Shown here piece by piece: positions 1 through 11,766 of a stretch of DNA of 64,000 nt. Numbering within the stretch: the stretch's first letter is position 1; every line of letters starts with the position of its first letter. This stretch comes from Bolinopsis microptera (lineage: Eukaryota > Ctenophora > Tentaculata > Lobata > Bolinopsidae), in NCBI RefSeq assembly GCF_026151205.1, contig NC_087078.1, forward strand, positions 3,355,175 through 3,419,174, in the 5' to 3' direction. The notes beneath the pieces are model-generated. The model searched no databases and had not been told where the DNA came from. It saw only the letters and a program-made list of their open reading frames with translations. The translations under genes were made by a program, and so were the position numbers.

Positions 1-205
1 TGTTATTTTTTTTGGGTTTTTGAGTATACTAGTATAGATACACCCTGTAGGTACTAAGGGCTTTCCAGAGACTGATGAAAAGGGTGATGGCTTATATTAA
101 CAGTTATTTCGTTGTAGTTGGGCTAGGAGAGAAGTTGCACAGGTTTGGGAGTATTTGTTGTTAAGGATTCAGACAGCCTGACCAGGAAACAGTTACCTAG
201 AGATT

Positions 206-3200
206 TTGACGCTGCCGTTGTGGATTTATTTTTTGCACTTCTCTCCAAGTGTGTATCGCGATTATTGCGTCCTCGGCGTTTTAAGGTATGGTCTTCCTAA
301 TAGACGTAGAGGTTGGTTTTTTTATAAACCAGGATCTGTAATGTGGGTCGTTTCCACACTTAATGCCCAGAGAAACCCAAAGCATAGAGGTCCACAAGAG
401 GAAGTTATCCGTCTGCTGTTGGCACGGCATGGCATTGATATATTTCCTTGCTGTGGATGTTCTTCTTCTTGAAACAGACGAAAATCCGGTCACCATCCCT
501 CAGGCGATTTAGTTGCTACAGAACTTGCAGGCGTTTATCATCTTTCGTTGCTCTATTTTTTTTTTTTCCTAAACTTAAAGAGTGGAGGAATGGTAAAACA
601 GCTTCAGCCCTATTCACTCACTGAAGGTCGAGAGGCCGACTTCAGCCTCATTTACTAGGGGGCCGGGAGATCAGATCATGTCACTAATTAGTGAGTATAA
701 TTAGTAATGTGATCCATCGTAGAATTTAAACTAACTAGAAATGGTAGAGTTCCATTGTAAATCATAGCTGTGCATTTATGAAGTAAACCATGATCTTTAA
801 GATTTGACGCTCGATTATATACATATGGGTACAGGAGCTCTGTGCTAAAGAGGGGTTCCTTGTATCTTGGATGTCGAGACGAACTAGCCAAAGGCATGCA
901 ACGGGAGTGAGCCGATCAAGTGTTCTTAGGTATATTTATATATGGAAGATGATAGACATAGTATCGATTCTATCAACATGCCTACCTTCTCCAAATTCAT
1001 CTCTGTCGGAACAGGATTGCATACAGCTACTCGACTTGAGGATACATCTACTCCGGAAGAAGGACAAGTAAGATTCAGCCATCAAGCCTGCATGGCTTTC
1101 CACTGAGATTTAAATCCCGATGTGCATCGCCAAAGCCTCTGTTCAAAGGAGTATGGCGAGCTATCAAGATCAGCAAGTCATTACCGACTTTCCATCGACA
1201 GGTGAGTGAGTGTTGCAGACACCGCTAAGAGGCCGGAAGGAATTACATACCCAATTCACGATATACTGTTTCTTTTAGTATTGTGTGTGTACTTGTTATT
1301 TAATCAAAAAACTAAGGGGTTAAAACTGGGCTAGGATATAGGGTAGGTTCACTGTTCTGTAAAAATCGTAGCTGGTGGATCACACACTAATTATACGGCA
1401 CATCACTAATATACGTATATAATGAATCTGACAAGCCGCACTTTTGGTTTTTTCACCCAAGAGCAAAGGATCTCCATCTCGGAGCGGAAGTAAGGTCAAG
1501 CAGAAATGCCCCATGTGATGGATTCAATTCTAGATCTGAGTATTCTCTTGCTAATAAGACTGCAAGAAAGGACGATGAGAACTGGGCTTTACGGGTTGCA
1601 GCCGATCTGGAAACAGCTTCTTCACAACGGTCAGCAGAGGGAAGGGTCTGGCAGATGATCAAGTCCTTGTCAGGCAAGAAGAGTCGGAAGTCATCTGCTG
1701 TCAGAGAATAAAAAACGAGAAGTTGATTTTGCCCCGCTGCTCAACGAAAAAACGATGGGGTGAGCACTTCGATGCAAACTTACTCTCAAACCGCAGATAG
1801 GAGACGTGGACCTTTCAGACCTAGGAACAGTCTAGAGCTGAGTCGCACCATGTTTTTCCGTATCTGAGTGATAGTGATTTACCCCTGCAGAACAGAGATC
1901 TGAGCTTTAAGAGTCTGAAGAATCACATGAGCTCTGGATGATGAAATTTCAACGAACAGCTGAAGTATGGGCTCCTGGTCTTTTAGCCAGGCTTGAGAAA
2001 CTGTTTGCACGTGTTTGGAGACGGAGAATGTGCAGAGATTGGGTAATGGTATCATTGTTATTGTCCGAAAAAGGGTGATACATCATTTGCTCGACATCAG
2101 GGGCAATAACCTACGCTCCACGGATCAAAACTCTATCAGATAATAGATGTTGCGAGGATGAATGCGGGCTTGAAGAACTGCTCGAGAGAATCGTGCGGAG
2201 AGCAGGAAAAACGGTCTTGCATTTGATCAGATTTATTTCGCTCCGTTCTATTATTCACCAACAGCTTGAGTTTACCCCCCTGGTACTTAAATTTTGTTGA
2301 CTTTAAAGCTGCATTCGATTCCTATAATCGGGAGTTTATCTGGAAATGCTTTCAGTCATTATGGCTTGCCTTGTAAAAACATTCGCATAATGCAAGCATT
2401 CTTTTGCGCACCGTCAGCTTGTCAGAATAAATGGTGAGCTCTCGATTGGTTTTGACGTTAAATCTGGTTTGGGGCCCCCAGGGGGGGGATATCAGGCGTC
2501 CTCCTATCTTTATTGTTTGCATCAAACCAAGCCTGCGCATCGGGAGAGAATAAACTAAGTGTTGTCACACGGGCAGTGCTTGCAGAGAGCTACCACCAGC
2601 TTTGGTCAGGATAAGTTGTCTTGGATTACTGACTATGCAGGTTGTTTGGGACATGGACAACACCAAGGACGGTTCTCAGGAGGACGACTGATCTTTTTAT
2701 GAAGTATGGTCAGGCTGGCCTCAGAATCACTGGCGAAGAAAACTGAGGTTATGGCCATCGGCAGAAACATCACAGAGGCCGTTTTCTGAAGCATCAACGG
2801 TGGCATTACAGTGGGGGACCACGGCATCCGCAAGTCAGCAAACTTCACTTACCTTGGGTGTCGATTAATAAGTGATGGGGACCTATTGACCGGGCCTGTC
2901 TGCACGGATACAGAAAAGTCAGGAGCATTCAATCAGCTCGGTAATATTTGGAAGAATCGCAATATCAAAACTACACCAAAATACGGATATTTGTTGCAGC
3001 GGTTCTAACAATGTATTACTTTTATGGAGCGAAGTCTGGAACACTACTTCAAAGCAACTACATCGCTTCGAAGTTTTCCATCAAAAAAACTGTTTGTGGG
3101 GAATCTTCGATATTAAATGGTTCCACGGATGAGCAATGTTATAGGTGTGGAGCGGGCAAGAATAAACCCACGGTTATAACCTAATCAGTGCCAACCGTCT

Positions 3201-3490
3201 TAGTGGTTTGACATATTTCTAGAATGCGGACACCAGGTACCAAAGTATCTACTTGACGGACAACCTGCTCACGGCCGAAGATCACGTGGGCGGCCAAGAA
3301 GATTGGCGAAACTGTGTCCTGGAAGACGCCAGTGTAACATTTACAGGTGATCCAGATTGTATTGATAAGGTCCGAGAGTTGGCAGGGAAATAGCAAGGCA
3401 TTGGAGAGAGGATGATACGACATATGCGGGCAATTCCTTGGTTGCAGGGCCACTCGATGATCGAGGAGGGAAGACCTTTTCATGTATCAA
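206..3490 (+). pseudogene. Decayed non-LTR retrotransposon (APE endonuclease + RT, RTE-like)
   Basis: This is an old endonuclease-plus-reverse-transcriptase element, broken by many stops and frameshifts. Around 340-450 the plus strand still reads like the start of an APE endonuclease (a 'VVSTLNAQR' stretch, then 'LLLARHGIDIF'). At 1447-1710 it reads like the charged linker between endonuclease and RT. At 2293 the RT palm motif FVDFKAAFDS is clear. At 2811-3010 there is the usual C-terminal block (FTYLGCRLISDGD... then a run matching the 'IWKNRNIKTTPK' type). These are in the right order over about 3.1 kb. No intact ORF remains. Assignment to RTE rather than a neighbouring clade is tentative; the presence of a non-LTR RT is secure. 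Confidence 0.75.
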
Positions 3491-3788
3491 GGTAAGTAAG
3501 GTAAGTATGATCTGACCCCTAATAATAGGGGGGCCTGAATTTGTTTTTGCAGGCCGTTTCTCATAAGATGTATTGAATGTACCGTCAGCAGTAAGTTCAT
3601 CCCGACATGTTATATAATGTATATCCTGTACCGATTATGCTCCTTGTGATTTTGCTCACAAAATTGATGTGTTTATACTATTCCGTAGCAGCAGTGCACA
3701 AATATTCAAGCGATGAAATATATCTTATGGATTTTTAAAATTCACCTCGAATGAATTCTGTCAAAATAAGATGTACTTATGGCTTATG

Positions 3789-3832
3789 GAGCGGCGCTCG
3801 AGCCTGCACTGTCTTTCCGCCGAATTCTCTAT
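3789..3832 (+). repeat. Copy of a TIR-like sequence shared with the 35.6-37.3 kb element
   Basis: The sequence from GCGGCGCTCGAGCCTG through CCGCCGAATTCTCTAT matches, with changes, the terminal inverted repeat of the element at 35611-37267 (GGGCAGCGCTCAGCCTG ... CCGCCGAATCTCTAT). It is probably a decayed end of a related element. The other end was not found nearby. Confidence 0.55.
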
Positions 3833-3840
3833 ATTTGATT

Positions 3841-4030
3841 GGAACATCAAGGGGAATGAAATTAAATTATGGGATGCCAGGACTAGAAATAAATATACTG
3901 GAATACAGTGTTTTTCCATGGAGAGGTCTAATTCTAATTGGAACCATCAAGGGGAATGAAATTAAATTATTGGATGCCAGGAGCTAGAAATAAATATACT
4001 GGATAGTGTGCATTCCATGGAGAGGTTAAT
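3841..4030 (+). repeat. Two-copy tandem repeat, period 99 bp
   Basis: GGAACATCAAGGGGAATGAA at 3841 recurs as GGAACCATCAAGGGGAATGA at 3940. Both copies continue through a shared ATTAAATTAT, GGATGCCAGGA, TAGAAATAAATATACTGGA and CATGGAGAGG. Both copies are open in one frame, but nothing marks them as a gene. Confidence 0.8.
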
Positions 4031-4837
4031 TTATTGGCAACGAGTGATTTAGCGCGACCGTTTGCTGGGATCAGATTAAGATAAACAAATTTTAGTAAAA
4101 CAAATTTTATTTATACCCCACACCTATCAAGTCATATTAGTTCAAATATTTAAAGTCATAATCCATTTCTCATTAAGTGGTTTATATTATAATAAATTAA
4201 TTTGTGATAAAAATTAATAAATTAATTTAACTCAAAATTGAACAAAATATACACAATTTTTACCTAGGAAAACTGGTTAGCGCGCGTGCTGATCGAAAAG
4301 TTTGATTTGTTTTTACTAACTCAGTGTCAGAGCACGCACATGAAAAAAAAATTACGTACTGATCTTTTAATATAGGACACATTTTAAATCAGATGGTTGT
4401 CCAGTAGTTAGCCCTCAAAAAAATGTTCAAATTATGTAGGAGGGTAAAGGGGACACATTGCTAGTAGTGCTCTTTGTGCCCGTCTGACTACAATGAACAT
4501 TTTGCGAGTTTCTCAGAGGCTTTTATCGGAGTGCGTGTTATTTATTGGTTATGCACTAAGCCTGGCCACCATTTTGTTTTTGATGTCAGCGTGCTACAGG
4601 TTGCAGAGTATTATATACACATAAACAATTATACACTATACAAATTTGCTAATACAATAAATAATCAGGGAGAGTCGATCTAGTGCAAGTCAGTCACCTG
4701 TTCAGCGCCAAGTACGTTTATGTGAACACCGAACACGAGGTTTATAGTTGTATTTTGTAAATCCTTTATGGATGATAAATTCAGTAATTTTGAAGAAATT
4801 ACTGTCATGCCACCTTATTGCGTTATGTCATGGTTGA

Positions 4838-5131
4838 TTAACGGCCAAGAATAATCGTACGTGAGCCGCTTAAGAACCCGCGCAAATGTTTTGAGGTGGA
4901 AGTAGTGCGGCGCGCTTTTAACATTTTATTAGTATAGCGCCGTACGGAAACGGCAAAGATTGAGTTAAGTAAGTATTTGTTAATAAATTCCACGTTTTTT
5001 ATCATATAATCTAGCATGGTCATAATCTGTAAAAAGTTGTCATGATGCCATTCATTATCGAACCTGCTTTGGGCATCTAGAAAAGAGATCGGTTTGCCTC
5101 TTGATTTGATTGAGTTACAGGATGTGTTCAC
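4838..5131 (-). pseudogene. Possible C-terminal remnant of a CR1/L2-like retrotransposon
   Basis: The minus strand reads '...AQSRFDNEWHHDNF...'. This resembles the carboxyl end of the RT fragment at 37997-38368 ('AQNRYGAEWNDKNF'). It may be the tail of the decayed minus-strand element at 6640-9700, or a separate fragment. The match is short. Confidence 0.3.
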
Positions 5132-6639
5132 AAAGTCTAGGTATTATTCTGTGGATTGGAAGTCCTTGAATTGATCCAAAGCCAAGAAGATTTTTAAATA
5201 AAGTTATACTTGGCTTTGGTGGTATTAGACGGTCATCCCTCAGGTCAGACTGTTAAGTAAAGGAAGTAGAGAGATATGGGTACCTATTATTTTCACTATT
5301 TTAAAGTTTCAGTTATACGTACGAAAGTTTGTAAAGATTATGAACAGTTCAGGAGTTTATGGACTGTTAAATAATGGTTTGGATGATTCCTTGGGAATAG
5401 AATTCAGCTCTTGTTTTTGACAACAAGGGTCTAAAGGTTATTATTGAACTACCGACAATTTAAGAGGGAACCACTTTGCAATGGTTTATCGTGGATTAAC
5501 AGAGTTATTAACATTAGAATCATATTTACCAGTATTTTTCATTGAATAGGTCTAGAACGAGCTCATGTTTTGAAATTGGTTTGGTATGAGTTTCATCTCC
5601 AAAATATAAAAGGGTTTTGGGTTTCGAATAGAGAATTGTTTAAAAGTCATGGTGTCAGTTGAGTTGTAGAGTGATTAATCATCAATCTCAAACTAATAAT
5701 CAAACTAATAAATCCCCCAATGTTTTAGCTCATTTTACAAAGTCATAAATATTAAAACAATTAAATTTTATAGTGCTCAATTTGTAAATGACCTGTTGAT
5801 CTTTGCTTTGGGAAGTTGGTCATGGACTGGCAGCTTAGCGGGGGCAAGGGAATGCACGGGCTATAGGGCTTTTGTGCACACCAGATCACTAGCTCGGTAG
5901 ATTTTGGAAAACTAGAAGGACTGAATACTAAATTGGTTTTTGATCGAGGAGGCTGAGGCATGTTTTTTGAGAGGGACAGTATAATAGCTTGTGGTTACAA
6001 TGGCTTTACTTTAATAGGATGGCAAGTTTTAGTTTTAGGACAGGAAGAAGCAGTAAGAAGATTTGTCTTTGTTTACAAGGCAGAATATAAGGCAATGTTA
6101 GGTTATATTATATGTATCTATATCTAGATCTTCGTTTATCAATTTTCACTTTCATGGGTTTAATATTTTTAATAGGGAGGGAAATTTTTCATTTGTTTCG
6201 CAAAAAAACTTTATTAGTACCTATCAAAAATAAATCTTATATCAATGTAATAGATTAAAAAATATAATCCTAAGTCTAATATTAAATCTGGTATGTTTAA
6301 AAACCACTTCTCACTATCACTGCGCTCCCACCACACGTTAGTAAGACAAAGGTAAATGCAACACCCAGTAATTTTCAATTTCAAAGATATCTTTTTGGTG
6401 TGGGACCCTAGGGTAGAATTAATGTCAAAAATTTAGATTAGAGCATTCGAAAATCTTTGTTTGTCAATCAAGATCAGCATGGTTATGCTGGTTGCGGCAG
6501 TGATTGCTTAATCCTATACTTCAGGCAGGCCACTTAGACAGTAGTCACGTATACAAGCTTTGGCTCAATTACGTTCCAAATACGAGTCGTTTGCTGCTAT
6601 TGAATAAGTTGTTCAGGGGGGTCTGCTTGCTTAGTATAA
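5132..6639. other. Intergenic, no gene seen
   Basis: No supported exon or RNA gene. A segment at about 5610-5700 (GTTTCGAATAG ... TAGAGTGATTAATCATCA) recurs at about 33730-33815, so part of this stretch is a dispersed repeat. Confidence 0.4.
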
Positions 6640-9600
6640 AGGGTGGGGTTGTTTCCTACTTGAGCAGTGTGAATTGATTTTCATGGAGGGGAAATCGGAG
6701 CACGAATTTCATGATTTTATTTGGTGCTCAAGGAACAATGGTAAGTGTACAAGGTTTGGACGGCAAGTTTCCGTGTTCCTTGAACAAAGGTTTCGTGTGC
6801 TATTTCAAGAAAATTTTTTTGTTCAGATTTTGGTTGCACACGGCTCGAGCACGAGCACAGGTCTTAAATTTATCTAGGTATGCCCCCGTCGCCAAACAGT
6901 ACCCAGAGAACCATTTTTTTGTGCTTTGAATACAGAAACTTATTCGAGTTTTGGGCTGCCCACCCCAAACCGTGATTCCAATAGTGAGGTGTGATTTCAA
7001 TAGAGTGTAATACAAACTTGGCGGTGTAAGAAATCGGGGAGGGTGGCGTGCAAGTAGAGGGCGGCAGAGAGTTGATGTTGCATGATGAAGAGAACGCCTA
7101 AGTGATTTTATATGTTCTTCCCAGGATTAAGCTTTTCATCGATGACGACTCCAGAAACTTAGCAGAGTGCAACTTGTTTTATTGGAAAGTATCAATGGTT
7201 TAGAGTATATTCCGAAATATTGTCAGTCTGGGCGGTACGATGCTGGTTTAAAGTGAATGAAAAACAGCTTTTTAGACAAGTGTGGACATGGAGTTTGTTT
7301 GTCGCATGTAGGGAATATGAATAGCTAAAAGAGAATTACCAAGCCAAATATGCCTCCTTTGTAGATTTCCAGTCACAATTATTTGGTGTCATCAGCGAAA
7401 AAGGGTTGGACAAATTGATCCCAAAAACTGAGCTGTTGGCGATCTCATTAATATTATAGGGAGAAATAAAGAGTCCAGAATCGACCCTGAGGGGACTTCC
7501 AAACAGTATTTTCAATGCAGTCAGATTTCTCCCAAAACAACTTCGTATATGTGAGCTTTTTGTTAAGTAACTTTTTATAAGATCATTTGCCACCCAGTAT
7601 CCATAGCCTTGAATTTGACTCAAGTTACTGTACATGAACTATTGTATCAAAAGCTTGCTAAGGTCTATGAATATGCCTAAGACTTGGATGCTTAAGTTTT
7701 TAGAGATTTCTGTTATAGGTTTACTGAGTGATTAACTGCATGTGAAGTAGAGTGTGACTGCTGAAGCCAATTTGTGTTTTAGATATTATACCCTGTGAGT
7801 TAGCAAACGAAATATATTCTTGAGTAAATGATCTTTTCAAGATTTTACCAAATATAGAGAGAGTAAGAGATTGGGCGGTAGTTTTCTTTCTCTTCAGGGT
7901 TTCCCTTCTTAAAATACAGCGAGTTATTCTACCAGTCTTATTAAAAGTCGGGGAACGTGCCCAATTACGAAATTAGATGTTGATGTATCGATAAGGATCG
8001 GTGAATTACGTGAGATGGATTTTTGAGTACACTAACAGGAATATCACTTGCTTTTCCATTTTCACATCCTTTTATTATTGCCGTTATCTTATAAGGTGAT
8101 ACAGTCTTTCTAACATAATCGAATTTTCATTATGTCTTTCCAACGGAAATCATAGAATGTTTTTATAGGGAGAATTGGTGTAAACCAGTGGCCTCATGCT
8201 ACTAAGTGTTTCAATTGAGCTTAGGGGCAAATAGAAACAAGTAAGAGTTGAATCCATAGGATATTGTCTCTACGATTCATGATTCCTTCGTTGTTTATGT
8301 TAATGGGAGGCTTGTTTGCTATCTTTTTTCTTGCCTGAGCTCCATTGATTATCTGCCACGTTTTTTTTTGTTTTGTTTTCTTATTTTTTTTGGATTTCAT
8401 TGCGTAGTACTAATCGTTTGGGGCGACCTTGATAATAATTTAAGCATTATTCGGTAGTCATGAAGCTTTTTTGAGCATAGATACATTTACCCTCAGGTTT
8501 CTATTTGTTACAGTGCATGAACCAGTCTCTTCAGAGTTCATGTTTTTTCAATGAGACAATGATTCATCGGTATTCACGGGTTGAGTTTGGGAAGTCCTTT
8601 TGGTGGTAACTTTTGGTCCATCAAGTTACAGTGTTTACAAGTGTTTATTGAAGCAGTCCTAGAACTAATTGAAGTTTACGAGGGAGTTAAGTCATTCACA
8701 TACTGAGTTCATTACAAATTCTAGTGAGTTTGGAACTTGAATAATCATAGTAGCGAACATGGTTTCAGTTTTTTCAGTACTGTTTTTCGGTAGGAATTGA
8801 CGTGAAGGTGAATTAAGGCAATGGTCACCTATCTATCATTCAATACACGGAGAGAAGACATGAATCTATCTCTGCTGTGAGGAAATTGTCAATCATGGTT
8901 TTACAGTAGGACGGAAGTGGGTAGCAAGTGATATAGTAGGTTACAATATTGGTTCGAAGTAAGTGTCCTCAATATAACTGGCTGGTGGTTTGTACCTTGA
9001 GGAGGTTAGAGTTAAAATCGCCAAGAATATGGAACTTTTTACCAGCCATGCTTAGATTATCCTCAAGAGTTTGACAAAAGGTATCACTTACAGCATATTG
9101 GAGGACGATAAGGCAACCATTGTCAGTTATCACCCGGCTAAGAGTATGTCAACAATTATAGCACTCAATTATCTTTGTACAGTGTGATAGATTTTCGATT
9201 ACTACTGCATTAAGGTCGATTCAGAGGAATATCAGGATACTACTGTTCTTTTTTTTATCGGGGAATGGTTACTTGACAAAATGTTGTATAGAGAGGGGAT
9301 TGGTATAAGCCTTGTTGGCTTGGAATAGATTTCGGTTCTCAGCCTATCCAATGCATCAAAAAATTACACGGGAGGGTCTTAAGTTCTATTAAAAAGCTGT
9401 CAAAATTATAGCATAACCATCTAATTGCCAAAACAGAGGGGCAGATAAGCAGATTTGTTTTTTCTAAGGAAAAAGTTTGCTGATTGAGTTTGCTAGTTTT
9501 GTTTTTGTGTAAACGCTTACAGTCTTCAAGTATATACGAGAATTTAAGCTTCCATCTTGGTGACCTCTTCTGGTTGTTTGTATCATAGTATTTATCTGAA

Positions 9601-9700
9601 TATCATATCTTGGCTGATTGGAAAAATGGGCAATACTATTTTCGTGTGTACTACAGCAATCACCAACATCCATAGACCGATTTTTGCTTGTAAATTTTTC
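6640..9700 (-). pseudogene. Decayed CR1/L2-like non-LTR retrotransposon
   Basis: Reading the minus strand downward, I see an endonuclease signature at about 9000-9060 (HILGDFNSNLL). At 7336-7635 there is a degraded RT block with the order expected for '...SYLTKRSQYV / G.PQGS.LGPLLF / YINDI' (visible: SYLTKSSH, SPYNINEIANSSVFG). Near 6800-7015 lies the C-terminal block (ITVWGG ... YLDKFKTCARARAV, then a THTKPLF-like run). Frameshifts separate the pieces. The order and the 3-kb spacing fit one old element. The same C-terminal block occurs in better condition at 38305-38661. Clade assignment is by motif only. Confidence 0.65.
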
Positions 9701-9964
9701 GCGGGATCTGAAGCACTATTGTATGAACAAACTTTGCTGCAATTTTCACCATTCTAAGAGTGTGCTGGCCAATTATTAATGTATTTACTACAGGGGGTCG
9801 CAACACATCTTTATAAGTGTCATAATCATGATAAACTAAGCTGGGATAAACTCCACTGGGTCGGGGTGGCTTCCTTAGGTCTTACTCTCTCCTGTCTCTC
9901 CTCACATACACCCACTGTTTCAGACATCTCAAAATTTAGAATTCAAAGCTCTCCGAGATGGATT

Positions 9965-10390
9965 TCATTCATTTCTCGTCGAAGTTTCTAGCCGCAACCC
10001 TTTACCGTCTAATAATGTGGCCAACACAAGGTGCCATACATTTGGTAAAGCTAGGTAAAACATTTCATCAACCAGCTGTTGAATGCCATAATGTTTTTAT
10101 TCATCTTTGGAGTCTAGGCACGGTAAAACTGCTGTGACCATACAACTTCGCCTTAGGGTACAGTTTTCTGGATCTGCTGGATTTTTAGGTGGAGATGTCT
10201 TACCAGCTGGGTATATCACCAGGTGCCTGCACATTTTCAACTGTTAGATCGTTGGTTTCACACAAACTAAGATGACGTTTGCATAACCATGCAGAGCTTG
10301 GGTCTATTGCACTTTTAGTAATAAGTATATAATTCTCTGCATTTTGGAAGGCTTCTTCAACCTTGAACCTTTGCACTGTTGGTTGTAAAC
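9965..10390 (-). pseudogene. Coding-like remnant of unknown origin
   Basis: The minus strand stays open with protein-like composition from about 10380 to 10200 ('VEEAFQNAENYILITKSAID' and onward to 'APGDIPSW'). It then continues in another frame to about 9965, interrupted by a stop. A good splice-donor-like CTG|GTAAGA sits exactly where the frame changes. It lies just 3' of the last LDLa exon seen, so it could be a further exon of that gene, but the stops argue for a decayed mobile-element gene. I do not recognise the family. Confidence 0.35.
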
Positions 10391-10710
10391 TAGTACACTA
10401 GCGTACTGGTTTAAATCATAGGGGTTTCTATGGGGCTCTCTCTGGGTTGGAGACTGCTTATATGACTGCTTATAGGACAAATTTTAAAGTTCCTAGCTTA
10501 AAGCGTTTTCACTTTATGGTGACAAAAGCGAAAAAGAGAAAGTGGCGTGATACACCCACTGTAATTAATTAAATTTGACGAAACTTTCAGGAAATTTAAG
10601 TTTGACCCATATTTATAATCTCTAAAATTGCTATGCAATGCCAATTCTAAGAAGAATTACGTGAGTTATTAAAGGGTTGCGTGTGGGCAGTTACTTTTGG
10701 GCCACCCTGT

Positions 10711-11766
10711 ATTATCCCGATAATTGCAATTTTTCTCGAAGGTACTGTCTACGACCCAAAATCTGACGAAAAGTTTAGTCCTTATCATTGGGTTAAATAT
10801 GTTTCAAATCGGTAAATAAGTTTATAGATACTCAACCTGCGCAGTTTCTTTCGTCTGACCCATCATTACAATTTTCGTATGCATCACATACATCTCTAGC
10901 GCGGATACATTGCATCCTGTCCGCGCACTTCACCCTTCGATACATGGTTGTTCCTGCATCACACACTCTCTCTGAAGAGTGGTTGATTATTATTGATTAT
11001 TGGATGCTATATCATAATTACAGAATAATATACTTTCGTGAATTATGAGGGCTTCTATTTTGGTCAGGAAGTCAACACCCCTATCAGTTGGTATAATGAT
11101 GGGAATAATGAAAAGTTAAATGTAGCAAGGGAGATCAGTCAGCACTCTCACACCACATCTATGAAACGCATGTTGAATATTTTTATCACTATAAACTGGA
11201 AGACGTTCGATTTGGTGTAGTTAAGAAGACGTACTTACGTAAACTTAATGAAGTAGAATATTATCCAGATAATTGCAATTTTTTTCGAAGGTACTGTCTA
11301 CATCCCAAAATTTGACGGAAATTTATTCCGCTATCATTCGGTTACATATATTTGAAATTGGTAAATAAGTTTATAGATACTCAACCTGCGCAGTTGCTTT
11401 CGTCTGATCCATCAGCACAATGAACGTCACCATCACATACCTTCCAAGCGTTGATACATTGCTGACCGTCCCAGCACAACGCATATCCTGTTGGACACAC
11501 TTTCTCTGGCTCTGGAGAGTAGTTGATTATTATTGATTATTGGATGCTATATCACAATTACAGAATAATATACTTTCGTGAATTATGAGGGCTTCTATTT
11601 TGGTCAGGAAGTCAACACCCCTATCAGTTGGTATAATGATGGGAATAATGAAAAGTTAAATTTAGCAAGGGAGATCAGTCAGCACTCTCACACCACATCT
11701 ATGAAACGCATGTTGAATGTTTTGATTACTATAAACTGGAAGACGTTCGATTTGGTGTAGCTAAGC
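10711..11766 (-). repeat. Tandem duplication of an LDLa exon with flanking introns (period ~540 bp)
   Basis: Copy 1 is 10711-11226 and copy 2 is 11250-11766. Each holds one LDLa exon (10837-10971 and 11386-11511) on the minus strand. The intron just upstream of each exon (10972-11220 versus 11512-11760) differs at only about six sites in ~245 bp. The intron on the other side is about 89% alike. The exons differ in length (135 versus 126 nt) and are far less alike. Both upstream introns also keep a 60-codon plus-strand ORF, discussed under rejected items. Confidence 0.85.

Larger units (their letters stand above)
3491..4837. other. Intergenic, AT-rich, no gene seen
   Basis: I find no supported coding exon. 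The stretch holds a terminal-repeat-like sequence at 3789-3832 and a two-copy tandem duplication at 3841-4030, both listed separately. 4080-4260 is a very AT-rich tract. Confidence 0.5.

Noticed and set aside
60-90. CTGATGA motif as a hammerhead ribozyme core, also looked for around the Penelope-like element
   Set aside because: No matching GAAA and stem arrangement follows here, and I found no complete hammerhead core in the LTRs or interior by eye.
11038-11760. A 60-codon plus-strand ORF kept in both intron copies (11038-11220, 11578-11760)
   Set aside because: The copies are recent duplicates, so shared openness is expected. Three of the four base changes in the frame alter the protein, and there is no ATG context or domain; treated as intron.
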